In this document: positions 25,935-34,900 of the stretch, piece by piece
Layout of the letters: each line of letters begins with the position of its first letter
Numbering within the stretch: position 1 is the first letter of the stretch
Assembly (NCBI RefSeq): GCF_020447105.2
Contig: NZ_CP096184.1
Location: forward strand, 1,674,001-1,738,000
Origin: Demequina sp. TMPB413
Lineage (GTDB): Bacteria > Actinomycetota > Actinomycetes > Actinomycetales > Demequinaceae
Reading direction: 5' to 3'
Length of the DNA stretch: 64,000 nucleotides
Made by a program: the position numbers and the translations under genes
The notes under the pieces: generated by a model
The model's database searches: none
What the model saw: only the letters and a program-made list of their open reading frames with translations
Told to the model about the DNA's origin: nothing

Positions 25935-27434
25935 GTGCAAAGTCCATCACGCACATCTGCCAAGAGACCGATCGAAGAGCGCGCGGCGGCCGAGGCGGGC
26001 GATTCCGTGGCCGAACACGTCGACCCCGCCGACGCCTCGCTCGCGCAGGGGCATCGGTTCACACAACTCGCCGCACTGGGGCTGGCCGGAGTGCTCGGCG
26101 GGGCGGTGCCGTTCCTGGTGTTGATGACCCTGGTGCAGGCGGAGTGGGAACCGCTGATCAGGCTCGACCTTGGCGTGGCGGCCAGGCTCAACGACTTCTT
26201 TAGCGACATCCCCTTTGCCGTGACGGTGCTCAAGTATGTGACGGAGGTGGGCGGCGGCGCGACCGCGGGCTTCATCCTGGGCATCGCCGTGGTGTTCATG
26301 CTGGTACGACGCCAGTTCCGGCTCGCCGCCTACCTTGCCTTCACGGCACTGGGGCTCGCGATCCTCACGCCGATCGCCAAGGAGTACGTGGGGCGCGTGC
26401 GTCCTGACGTTGCTCTCCCCCTCGCCGAACTTCCCAGCAATGCGTCCTTTCCTAGCGGCCACGCGATGTCGGCCACGGTGGTGTGGGGCGCTCTGACGCT
26501 GGTCGCACTGTCGGTGGTCAGGCCGTCCAGGCGCACCGCGCTCGCGCTCGCCGCCGTCTCGTTCATCATCCTCACCGGCTTCACTCGCCTTGCCCTCGGT
26601 GTGCATTTTGTGACCGACGTCATCGCGGGTTGGGCGCTTGGGGCCCTGTGGCTCGCCGCCATGACGGCGGCGTTCAGGCGGTGGTTGCGATACCGCCACG
26701 AACCCGTCGAGCCGGCGGGCCTGGGAGAACGGCCGACGCTAGGGCTACGGCTCGCTCCCACGCGGGAGGCAGTCCTGCCCCAAGGACGGCGCTCCGTGTG
26801 GCTTCTCGCGGGCACCTTCGTTGCGATTACGGCGGTCGTCACCGCAGCGGGACTCGCTGCCTTTGGTGGCTCCGGAGAGAACTCCGTCGAAGCATGGGAC
26901 GTGAGCGTGACTCAGTGGGTCCTCGACCTCCAGACCCCTGCACTCGTCGATGCGGCTCACACGATCGGCAGCCTCTCCGGCACGTGGGGCATCGTGGCAG
27001 CGGTCATCGCCGGAGTGACGCTGAGCCTCGCCTACCGCGGGAGCTGGCGTCCGGCAGTGTTCGTGTTGGTCGTGGTCACCGGCGAGTTGGCGCTCTACGC
27101 GATCACGAGCCAAGTGGTCGGCCGTGCGCGCCCACTCGATACCGACTACACCTCAGGGCTGCCGCAAGGCGGAAGCTTCCCCTCGGGTCACGTCGCCGCT
27201 GCGGTCGCGGTGTACGGCGCGCTGTGCGCGCTCGCTATCAGGTACTTGCGGACCGCCTGGCGCTGGGCAACGCTCGTGCCGTTTGGCGCGATCGTGGGAG
27301 GGATCATGGTGGGGCGCATCATGCTGGGCGCCCACCACGTGCTCGACACGGTGGGCGGTCTCGTCCTGGGTGCGCTGTGGCTGCTCGCGGCGGCCCGGCT
27401 ATTGCTTGTGGCTCCCCCGCAGCGCCCCACCTGA
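25935..27434 (+). CDS. Membrane protein with two tandem PAP2 phosphatase domains
   Basis: A 499-residue polytopic protein with two phosphatidic-acid-phosphatase type 2 domains, expected to dephosphorylate lipid phosphates such as phosphatidate or undecaprenyl pyrophosphate. Domain 1 has KEYVGRVRP, PSGH (173-176) and RLALGVHFVTD; domain 2 has VVGRARP, PSGHVAA and GRIMLGAHHVLD. All three catalytic motifs look intact in both. A cytoplasmic linker rich in arginine joins them. GTG was chosen for the GGGAGG site five bases upstream. Most PAP2 proteins have one domain, so this looks like an internal duplication followed by divergence. Confidence 0.88.
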   Translation: MQSPSRTSAKRPIEERAAAEAGDSVAEHVDPADASLAQGHRFTQLAALGLAGVLGGAVPFLVLMTLVQAEWEPLIRLDLGVAARLNDFFSDIPFAVTVLKYVTEVGGGATAGFILGIAVVFMLVRRQFRLAAYLAFTALGLAILTPIAKEYVGRVRPDVALPLAELPSNASFPSGHAMSATVVWGALTLVALSVVRPSRRTALALAAVSFIILTGFTRLALGVHFVTDVIAGWALGALWLAAMTAAFRRWLRYRHEPVEPAGLGERPTLGLRLAPTREAVLPQGRRSVWLLAGTFVAITAVVTAAGLAAFGGSGENSVEAWDVSVTQWVLDLQTPALVDAAHTIGSLSGTWGIVAAVIAGVTLSLAYRGSWRPAVFVLVVVTGELALYAITSQVVGRARPLDTDYTSGLPQGGSFPSGHVAAAVAVYGALCALAIRYLRTAWRWATLVPFGAIVGGIMVGRIMLGAHHVLDTVGGLVLGALWLLAAARLLLVAPPQRPT

Positions 27435-27444
27435 TACCTGCGCA

Positions 27445-27471
27445 TGTCACAGTGAGTGCCCTTGCTCCGTC
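27445..27471 (+). promoter_or_regulatory. ECF41-type promoter
   Basis: TGTCACA (27445-27451), 16 bases, then CGTC (27468-27471) matches the published ECF41 target motif. It lies about 38 bp before the first gene of the operon that ends in the ECF41 sigma gene, so autoregulation is likely. Confidence 0.75.
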
Positions 27472-27508
27472 TCCTTTGAAAGGCAAGTAAGAAGCACGGA
27501 GGAGCACC

Positions 27509-28318
27509 ATGTCGCACATCAGCATTCTTGGAGGCACGGGGATGGCGGGCTCGGCTCTCGCCCGTGAAGCCGCGTTGCGCGGGCACACTGTCACGGTTGC
27601 GGCGCGCCATACGGGCGACATCGACGACGCTCGATTTGACGGAGCGACCCGAGTGCGCCTCGACATCACCACGGGACAGGGCGTCGCCGACGCCGTAGCT
27701 GGCGCCGACGTGGTGATCTACGCAGTCAATGCCACCAGCGCGCCGCGCCACGCGATGTGTGCAGGGCTCAGGACAACGCTCGATGCCGTCCGCAGTGCCC
27801 GGCCCCACACCTCCTCAGGCGGGCCGCTCGTCGTGCTGCCCTCCATCATCGGTTGCGAAGCCCTCCCAGGCGCCTACTACAAGGCGAAGGTGGAACAGGA
27901 GCGGATTCTCCGCGAGTGGGACGGCCGTAGCATGACGCTGCGCGTCGCACAGTTTCACCAGTTCGTCGACAAGTTGCTGACGGCTGCACGTCGCGTCGGC
28001 ATCTCACCGCGCGCTCCGCTGCCACTTCAGCCGGTGGAGGCGGGCGCGGCGTCGCGGGCCATACTCGACGCGATCGAGTCTGGCTCGATGGACGAGATCA
28101 TTCATATTGCTGGACCGGACTCGCTGATGCTCACCGCTGCGGCCAGGATGCACGCGAGTGCCCTCGGGTATAGCGCATTGCCGCTGCGGCTTCCGCTGCT
28201 GGGCATGGGCGCCGCCAAGGGCGGCGCGCTGACGCCCAGGCCTGGCGCCGCCACGCTGACAGGCACATCGTTCGTATCCTGGCTTGATGGGCGAGAGCGC
28301 AAGGAGGTTGAGCGGTGA
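27509..28318 (+). CDS. NAD(P)-binding epimerase/SDR-like protein of an ECF41 operon
   Basis: A 269-residue Rossmann protein of the NAD-dependent epimerase/NmrA-like group. The dinucleotide motif is ISILGGTGMAGSALAREAALRGH; ADVVIYAVNA is the next strand and GAYYKAKVEQERILREW holds the YxxxK pair. The C-terminal half is variable and the substrate is unknown. The ATG follows CGGAGGAGCACC. The stop overlaps the sigma gene by four bases. ECF41 sigma genes are typically next to a carboxymuconolactone decarboxylase, oxidoreductase or epimerase gene, which this fits. Confidence 0.88.
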   Translation: MSHISILGGTGMAGSALAREAALRGHTVTVAARHTGDIDDARFDGATRVRLDITTGQGVADAVAGADVVIYAVNATSAPRHAMCAGLRTTLDAVRSARPHTSSGGPLVVLPSIIGCEALPGAYYKAKVEQERILREWDGRSMTLRVAQFHQFVDKLLTAARRVGISPRAPLPLQPVEAGAASRAILDAIESGSMDEIIHIAGPDSLMLTAAARMHASALGYSALPLRLPLLGMGAAKGGALTPRPGAATLTGTSFVSWLDGRERKEVER

Positions 28319-29235
28319 ACGAGCACTCCGTGAGCGTCAACCCCTCTGACATCTTCGAGACCGAGCGCCCACGGCTGGGCCGCCTCGCGTATTCAATCCT
28401 TGGCAGCGTGGCCGACGCCGACGATGCCGTGCAGGAGACGTGGTTGCGGTGGGCGCGCCAAGACCACGCGCGCATCGCCGACCCCCGTGCATGGCTCACC
28501 ACCACCGCGTCGCGGGTCGCTCTCGACGAGTTGCGGACGGCACGTCGGCGGCGCGAAGACTACGTGGGTACCTGGCTACCGGAACCACGGGTCGAGCGGT
28601 GGGACGGCACCGCGGACGCCGCGATCGAGTCGGATGAGGTGACGACGGCGTTGCTGGTGGTGCTCGAGCAGTTGTCGCCGGTGGAGCGGGTCGCGTTCTT
28701 GTTGTGTGACGTGTTTGGGATGCCGTCTCAAGACGTCGCCGGGGTGGTGGGCAAGAACGCCGACGCTGTGCGTCAGGCGGCACGGCGCGGTCGCGGCCAT
28801 GTGAGTGCGCGCGCACCGCGATACGAGTCCGACCCTGCCGCCCACATGGCTGTCGTATCGCGTTTCGCGGAGGCGTGCGAGGGCCGCAACCTCAAGGCGT
28901 TGGTGGAGACTCTTGCACCGGGCGTGACATTCCGTTCCGACGGGGGCGGCCTGGTGACGGCGACCCGCAAGCCGGTGACGGGCAAGGCGCGCGTGGGTGC
29001 CATGCTCGCTGGGTTCGGGGCCGCAGCATTGCGTAGGGGCCACGCGCTTGAGGTCACGCTCGCCCGCGTCGATGGGCGGGCGGGCGTCCTGTTCCGAGTA
29101 GGTCAAGAGATCAGCGTGTACTCCATCGAGACGCATGGCGGACGCATCACGGAGTTCAACGTGATGCGCAACCCCCAGAAGTTGCGCTCTGTCTATGCCG
29201 CGGGCGACGGGTGGTTTAGGGACATGGCCGGGTAA
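28315..29235 (+). CDS. ECF41-family RNA polymerase sigma factor (SigJ-like)
   Basis: A 306-residue sigma factor: region 2 (about residues 14-80), region 4 (about 105-165) and a SnoaL-like C-terminal domain of about 130 residues. ECF41 hallmarks are WLPEP at 87-91 in the linker, DGGG at 209-212 and NPQKL close to the C-terminus. In characterised ECF41 members the extension controls activity in place of an anti-sigma factor. The GTG overlaps the epimerase stop by four bases, and a matching promoter precedes the operon. No anti-sigma gene is adjacent. Confidence 0.92.
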   Translation: MNEHSVSVNPSDIFETERPRLGRLAYSILGSVADADDAVQETWLRWARQDHARIADPRAWLTTTASRVALDELRTARRRREDYVGTWLPEPRVERWDGTADAAIESDEVTTALLVVLEQLSPVERVAFLLCDVFGMPSQDVAGVVGKNADAVRQAARRGRGHVSARAPRYESDPAAHMAVVSRFAEACEGRNLKALVETLAPGVTFRSDGGGLVTATRKPVTGKARVGAMLAGFGAAALRRGHALEVTLARVDGRAGVLFRVGQEISVYSIETHGGRITEFNVMRNPQKLRSVYAAGDGWFRDMAG

Positions 29236-29644
29236 GACTCGTTCTTGCCGCGCCAACGGCGAGCGCCTCGTAGCGGTCATCGGCTTCGGCAAACGCGGCG
29301 TCGCGCGCGCTCCTGAGTACCCCGGTCCACTTGCCGTCGTCAAACCGGCGCAGCAAGCGCAACCCACGTTCCTTCTTCACCTGGCCGTGATAGCGCGGGT
29401 GGAAGCCCGACCCGCCACGTCATAGGTGTAGTCCGTGCCCACCCGCCCACCTGGACAAATCGCGCCCGTGGCAAACCCCTCGCGTCACGCGCGGTGATCG
29501 TGGTGCCGCCGTTCGGGCGAACCGTGTTCGGCATCTTGCCGCTCGCGCGCAGGACACCGAGATCACTGCCCAGTAGTTGGCCGCATTGGCGCGCCGTGGC
29601 TCGCAGCCTGGTTTCACGCGGACCATGTGGATTCCCGTGTCCGG
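29236..29644 (-). pseudogene. Degenerate stretch with an Rhs core scrap
   Basis: No intact gene. At about 29412-29450 the minus strand encodes VGTDYTYDVAG, matching VATDYTYDLAG of the large Rhs protein (around 33560-33600), in a frame that does not continue. Below it a different minus-strand frame (about 29225-29404) reads as plausible protein (HPRYHGQVKKERGLRLL, then DDGKWTGVLRSARDAA) ending in a stop, possibly a lost tip domain. The region looks like the remains of displaced Rhs 3' ends. Confidence 0.5.
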
Positions 29645-30445
29645 TCACTGGACTCCCAAGCTTTCGTTGAACGTACGAATGTACTCCTCGTGAACCCCGC
29701 CAGGGGTGACTTCGAAGCACAGCGCCATTCCGCGCGAAGCCAGATTCTCAAGGAGGTCCACGTCAATGCGGAGATCTTGCGAGTTGCTCGGCACGTAGAC
29801 CAGCAGGGACTTGGCGCCCCGAGAAGATGTCGCACGTTGCTCGCCTTCCAGCAGCGCGCCCACGGTGGCGCTCAACTCCTCGCCGGTTGGGACTTCAACG
29901 GGGTCGAAGTCAACATGGGTCGCCACGTAGCCCGGCGTCGATTCCTTTTCGATCAGACCGTGTTCCGTTCCGCTGTCGACCACCGTTACCGCCAACCCGT
30001 GCGGCCAACTAGCGGGTACCCCTTGCGGAGATCCCGTCTTCCCACCACCGAGGTGGACGAAGAATCCGATCTCGGCGGTGTAGTCAGGACCGACCCCGTC
30101 CGGATCGGGATGGATGCTGATGTTCAGAGCGACCTGAGCCTCTGCCAAGCAGGCAACCGTGCTTGGCCACATCGACAATGGCGGCAACCACGCATTTGCC
30201 CCCAACTCCACTTCCAACCAAACACCGCCGCGCCGCGCCCAATCAGGGCGACGCTCGGAACGCAAGGGCTCCACGCGGCTAGCAATCTCACCGTTCACTG
30301 CCTCGAATGCGCCGAGGTCTTCGCCAAAGTCCCACAGCCGACGCTCGGGTGTCGGCGCACCCGAAGACGCGCCGAGTCCGCGCAGATCACCGACGCCATC
30401 TGACGGCAACGCCAACGGAAACTCGACGAACATCGCATCAACCAT
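29645..30445 (-). CDS. Hypothetical cytosolic protein in the Rhs island
   Basis: A 266-residue protein not recognised. It has no signal peptide or membrane segment, is acidic and tryptophan-containing (RRPDWARRGGVWLEVELGANAW), and has a strand-rich middle (YTAEIGFFVHLGGG). The ATG at 30445 has no clear ribosome binding site; MFVEFPLALPS four codons later is an alternative. It lies between Rhs remnants, where orphan immunity genes are commonly found, so an immunity role is possible but inferred from place only. It could be non-functional. Confidence 0.5.
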   Translation of the reverse strand: MVDAMFVEFPLALPSDGVGDLRGLGASSGAPTPERRLWDFGEDLGAFEAVNGEIASRVEPLRSERRPDWARRGGVWLEVELGANAWLPPLSMWPSTVACLAEAQVALNISIHPDPDGVGPDYTAEIGFFVHLGGGKTGSPQGVPASWPHGLAVTVVDSGTEHGLIEKESTPGYVATHVDFDPVEVPTGEELSATVGALLEGEQRATSSRGAKSLLVYVPSNSQDLRIDVDLLENLASRGMALCFEVTPGGVHEEYIRTFNESLGVQ

Positions 30446-30488
30446 TGAAGATCCCCAGCCCTAGTGGACGTAGTGCCCCACACCAACA

Positions 30489-30521
30489 AAGCGCCATCAA
30501 CGCCACGGCGGACGCCACGGC
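30489..30521. repeat. 12-bp tandem repeat, about 2.7 units
   Basis: The unit GCCACGGCGGAC is repeated head to tail from about 30491 in the gap between two hypothetical genes. No function is apparent. Confidence 0.6.
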
Positions 30522-30558
30522 GGACGCCACGGAACGTCCGCGCCCAATGAGGGCGTCC

Positions 30559-30990
30559 CTAGGTGTGAGATTGCGACGAAAGGAACTCCGCGAGGTCCTG
30601 GTGCTGGCGCCTCGGGACAAAGAAGGTCTCACCTGCGAGTCGCACGCGACCCGACAGAGTTCCTCGCCTGCCGATGACGAGCTCAGCTAGGTCTCCGTGC
30701 CTCCTCACTACACCGGGGTGGCCACTGCCGCGACGGGGCACCTCGGGCAGCCCGACCGAGACCCACTCCGTTTCCGTCATCCCGATCAATGACACCCGGC
30801 TGTGTCTCGACAGCCAGTGGTAGGAGCCGGGCAGTGCGAGCAACTCAAGTAGAAGGTGCGCCACCGAGAAGGCATGTGCTGTCACCGCCGCATTCGCGCG
30901 CGTGGCCGCGAATGCCGCGAGCACATTTGCGGTCGGCCAGTCACGGCCGCGGACGCGTCGTGCGAGCCTTTCGGAGACTCGGGTAGCCAT
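30559..30990 (-). CDS. Hypothetical protein, possible orphan immunity protein
   Basis: A 143-residue protein of unknown family. The ATG at 30990 was chosen because GAAGGGACGGAT precedes it; longer forms from 31011 or 31035 overlap the Rhs scrap. The N-terminal half is arginine- and alanine-rich and helical (VLAAFAATRANAAVTAHAFSVAHLLLELLAL); the second half has short charged strands (HGDLAELVIGRRGTLSGRV, ETFFVPRRQHQDL). It starts 27 bases after the stop of a displaced Rhs tip on the same strand, the usual position of the cognate immunity gene. Confidence 0.5.
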   Translation of the reverse strand: MATRVSERLARRVRGRDWPTANVLAAFAATRANAAVTAHAFSVAHLLLELLALPGSYHWLSRHSRVSLIGMTETEWVSVGLPEVPRRGSGHPGVVRRHGDLAELVIGRRGTLSGRVRLAGETFFVPRRQHQDLAEFLSSQSHT

Positions 30991-31016
30991 ATCCGTCCCT
31001 TCGGTCATGTCACCGA

Positions 31017-31362
31017 TCAAGGCAACGATCCCCATTTGTCTAGCCAGCTAGTGCGGTCATCGATGAAGCCTCCGAAGGGAATGGTCCCGAAGACCAGATG
31101 CTTGGTGTTGCCCCGACTGCCGGTGTCCTCGGTGCACTCAGTGCCGATCCCCTCGACCAGTTGACTCGCACCTCGGGCGTCCTTGAGCACTCCAGTTACA
31201 GTCTCGTACGCACCTACCACGTCCGTAGGGACACCAATGATTGCACCCACACCCGTGAGCGACACCGACCATCATCGGCCCGTGTCACCTCACTAGACGG
31301 TGTGGACTGCACCGGCACACCCGACGACATGGACGAAATCGTCGACAACCGTGCCGCCGCAT
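31017..31362 (-). pseudogene. Displaced Rhs C-terminal tip with frameshift
   Basis: Bases 31268-31362 match 33315-33409 inside the large rhs gene at about 90 percent identity and encode ARLSTISSMSSGVPVQ on the minus strand. Just past the match the reading frame is lost, and another frame (31017-31265, 82 residues from a GTG) gives GAIIGVPTDVVGAYETVTG, a stretch of the kind found at the start of Rhs tip domains, through to a stop. It looks like an old 3' end cut off from its core by recombination. Confidence 0.7.
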
Positions 31363-31383
31363 GTGCGGCTTGGCTCAACTCAG

Positions 31384-31947
31384 TCAGGAACCTTCGCAGA
31401 AGGCGTCGACGGCGGCTTTGGCTTCAGTAGCGGAGACAGCGACGGGTGCCGCATCGTGTTCGATTCGATCTCCGATCACCAACCAGTCACCGGGACCAGC
31501 AGGCAGCAGCATCTCAAGGTCCACTCCCGCTGACCGGGTCGTCGTACTTGCCCAGACCGAGTCGACGTCGTCGACGCCCGACGCCGTGCCGACAGGCCAG
31601 GTCTCACTCACCGGCCACGGCACATCGAGACGGTCCGAGGCGATGGTTTCGTCGTCCACCACGAAGCTTTCGACGGTCGCACTCGCATTCTGTTCGGGCG
31701 CGGGGCCGTAGCGCATCACCACATAGTCACCGCCAGCGTGAGCTCCCACTCCCACGGACTGCACACGTTCGCCGCGACACACCGGAAATGACACCGTGAG
31801 TTCGCCGGATGCGTCGCGATGAAGGGACATAGGCATCGGATCATCAATCGGCACCGAGGGCAAGCACGCTGATAGAAGCAGGAGCCCTACGCCCACTACA
31901 ACGGCGTTTCGCCACGCTGATCGTCCTGGCAATGTTGCTATACGCAC
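31384..31947 (-). CDS. Lipoprotein overlapping the rhs 3' end, candidate immunity protein
   Basis: A 187-residue protein with a basic n-region, hydrophobic core and lipobox LSAC, so it should be anchored outside the membrane. The mature part was not recognised; it has VSFPVCRGERVQSVGVGAHAGG, an acidic loop and a final AKAAVDAFCEGS, with two cysteines that may pair. The GTG at 31947 overlaps the last ten bases of rhs; the start is uncertain (31998 is a longer option). Position directly after the toxin-bearing 3' end of rhs is where an immunity gene is expected, and an extracytoplasmic lipoprotein would suit a secreted toxin. Confidence 0.6.
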   Translation of the reverse strand: MRIATLPGRSAWRNAVVVGVGLLLLSACLPSVPIDDPMPMSLHRDASGELTVSFPVCRGERVQSVGVGAHAGGDYVVMRYGPAPEQNASATVESFVVDDETIASDRLDVPWPVSETWPVGTASGVDDVDSVWASTTTRSAGVDLEMLLPAGPGDWLVIGDRIEHDAAPVAVSATEAKAAVDAFCEGS

Positions 31948-34900
31948 TCTTCGTAACCGCCGTCCTGATATCCAGCTGACCACTCGACACCATTGCATTT
32001 GAACAGCTTTCCAACGTTCCGCGCTGTACCCATGGGATCCTGTCGAATCACCAGGTCCAGCGCTGTGTTGTTGATACCGCTCGCCAGGACTAGTACTCCC
32101 ACGCCTGGCGACCCAATGAATGCTTCAATGTCGCCGTGCTTCGCTTCGTGTCTTATCGTGGATCTGTTCTGCTCCCGGTCCTTCTTCTCAAGTTCCGCCT
32201 TACTCCAGGGCGTGACGAACACCGCGCCATACATGGTTCCTCCGGAGTCGGGTACGTATCCGGCATCGGCTCCGTAGCAGACCCAGAACTTTTCGGTCGA
32301 CTCCCACTCGCACTCGGCACCTGATCGGACAGCCACATTCATCGCGGCCTCAGCGGGAATCGCGCTTACTGGATTCTTGATATTCATGAAGTAGCGGACT
32401 TCCCTCCATGTCTCGCGCAACTCGTCCTTGGCATGGTTCGCGAATCCAAGCATCAGATTGATGTTGCGCCCGGTGTCGGGCCAGAAGAACCCGCCTGATA
32501 CCTCGCAGGCAACGGTCCCCAGGAGGTCGCTGACGGACCCCCAACTCGTCAGACTCTTGACGGTGTTCGAGATCGAGTTGATCGCGCTGTCAAATGGGTT
32601 GGGCATTGACCACAACCCCAACGGGTCCACCAGTTGCAACGGGTTGCCCGACGCATACGCATACGGGCTACCCGTGGCCGACAGGGCCGGGTCGACACTG
32701 AGGAACGATGCCGTCACCGGGTCATAGAACCGTGCCCGCAGATAGTAGAGACCGGTGTCGTCCAGGTACTCGCCCGCGAACAAGAACCGGGTGATCCCGG
32801 CACCATCACCGGCGGCTCCCCCGGTGGCCGTGAGCGTCTCACCAAACACCGAGTAGTCCCACGAACCCACCTGAGCGCCCGACACATCAGTCGCCGACCT
32901 CGTCGACCCAATCAGATCACCATGCAGGAACACCACCTCACCTGTGGTGGTGTCGACCTGTGCCACAGGGGCCGTGCCAAGCCCGTAGATGTACTCGTGC
33001 GTCGAGTCCGACAACAGCAACGGCACACCAGCCAACGTGTCCCACGTGAAAGCTTCGGTCGACGTGTCCCCACCCACCGTCGTCGCGGCACCCACACGCA
33101 GACCACCGGAATAGCTGTAGTCCGTGACGGAACCCGTGACCGTGTCCGCGAGACCCGTCATGCGACCCACCTGATCCCAACCAAACGACGTCGAATCCCC
33201 CGACGCCGTCGTTGTCGAGGTCCTGCGTCCCAAGCCGTCCGACGCATACGCCGTCACCTCAGCGCCGACCGTGCGTGACGTGAGCGACCCATCCGCACCC
33301 CACGCCAACAACGCACCATCATCAGCCCGCATCACCTCGCTAGACGGTGTGTACTGCACCGGCACACCCGAACTCATGGACGAAATCGTCGACAACCGTG
33401 CCGCCGCATCCCACGTCACATCCTCCGAGACCGCCACCCCACCGTCACGTGCCGTCGTGCGCGAAGACATCAAACTGCCAGGCGTATACGCATACCCCAA
33501 CTCCAACACCGCACCCGCGGACCCCGTGACCGAGATATCCGTCGCACGCCCCGCCAAATCGTAGGTGTAGTCCGTGGCCACCCCATTGGGATACGTGACA
33601 GCGTCCACCAAACCATCGGCCGTCCACACCACCCCAAACGCACCCACACCATCAGACTCGAACCCGGTCACCCGGCCGGCAGCGTCATACGTGCGCTCCA
33701 CCACCCGACCACCCGGATACGTCACCGACGCCACATTGCCCGCCGCGTTGTACGCATAGCCCACGTCGCCCGTCGGGCCTTCGATGGCGGTGACCCTGCC
33801 CAACACGTCATACGTGTAGTCCGTCTGACCGGCACCATCCGTCGCAGACGTGACCCTGCCCAGAGCGTCATAGACCATCGCACTGGGTGCCAAACCACTC
33901 GAATACGTGACACCCGTGGCAAGCCCCCGCACGTCATACGAGGTCGTGGTGGTCTCCCCCGCCGCGTCCGTCGTCACCACCGGGAAGCCATCCACATACG
34001 TCGCCGAGGTAGTCCGCCCCGCAAAATCTACCGACGAGACCACGTTGCCATCAGCGTCATACGCATACGTGGTGACCCGCCCGTTCACGTCCGTCGAACT
34101 CGTCACCTGACCCGCAGCGTCGTAAACGTAACCCTCCGTCGCCCCATCACTGCGCCGGGTCTGCACCACCCTGCCAGCAGCGTCATACGTGGTCATCGTG
34201 GTGCGACCATCGGGATCCGTCACCGACGTCACCCTGCCCAACAGGTCGTACGCCATCGTGGTGATCCCGCCAGCCGGGTCTGTCACCTTCTTGACGTTGC
34301 CTCCCGCGTCATACGCATACGTGGTCACCCTGCCCTCAGGCGAGGTTTCCGTGAGGAGCTGACCGGCCGCGTCGTACGTGTAGCTGGTCGCATTACCCAA
34401 CGCATCGATCGACTGCGTGGGCCTTCCCGCCGCGTCGTAAACAGTGCTCACCGTCGACCCATCGGGCGCGGTGACCGCCGTGACCCTGCCCACGCCGTCG
34501 TACGCGAAGCTGGTCGTGGCGCCCGATGCATCCGTGGAGGTCAGGATCTGGCCCGCCGCGTCATACGTGAGGGTGGTCGCATGGCCGAGCGCGTCCGTGG
34601 TGGACGTGGTGCGGCCCGCGTTGTCGTACGAGTACGACATCGAGTTACCCAACGGATCAGTGGCCGACGTTCGCAGCCCCAACGCGTTGTAGGCGTACGT
34701 CGAGCGGTAGTCGTCACGACTGTCACCCGGTTGCGTGCCGCGCGGGTCCACCGTCGCGGTCACGAGCCCCAGAGCGTCGTACTCGATCTCGGTGCGCACG
34801 CCGCCTGGCGAGACTTGGGCGATCGGCCTGCCGTGAGCGTCGTGCTCGACGGTGCTGGTGCGGCCGAGCGCGTCGGTCACCGCGATGACCTGACCCTTCT

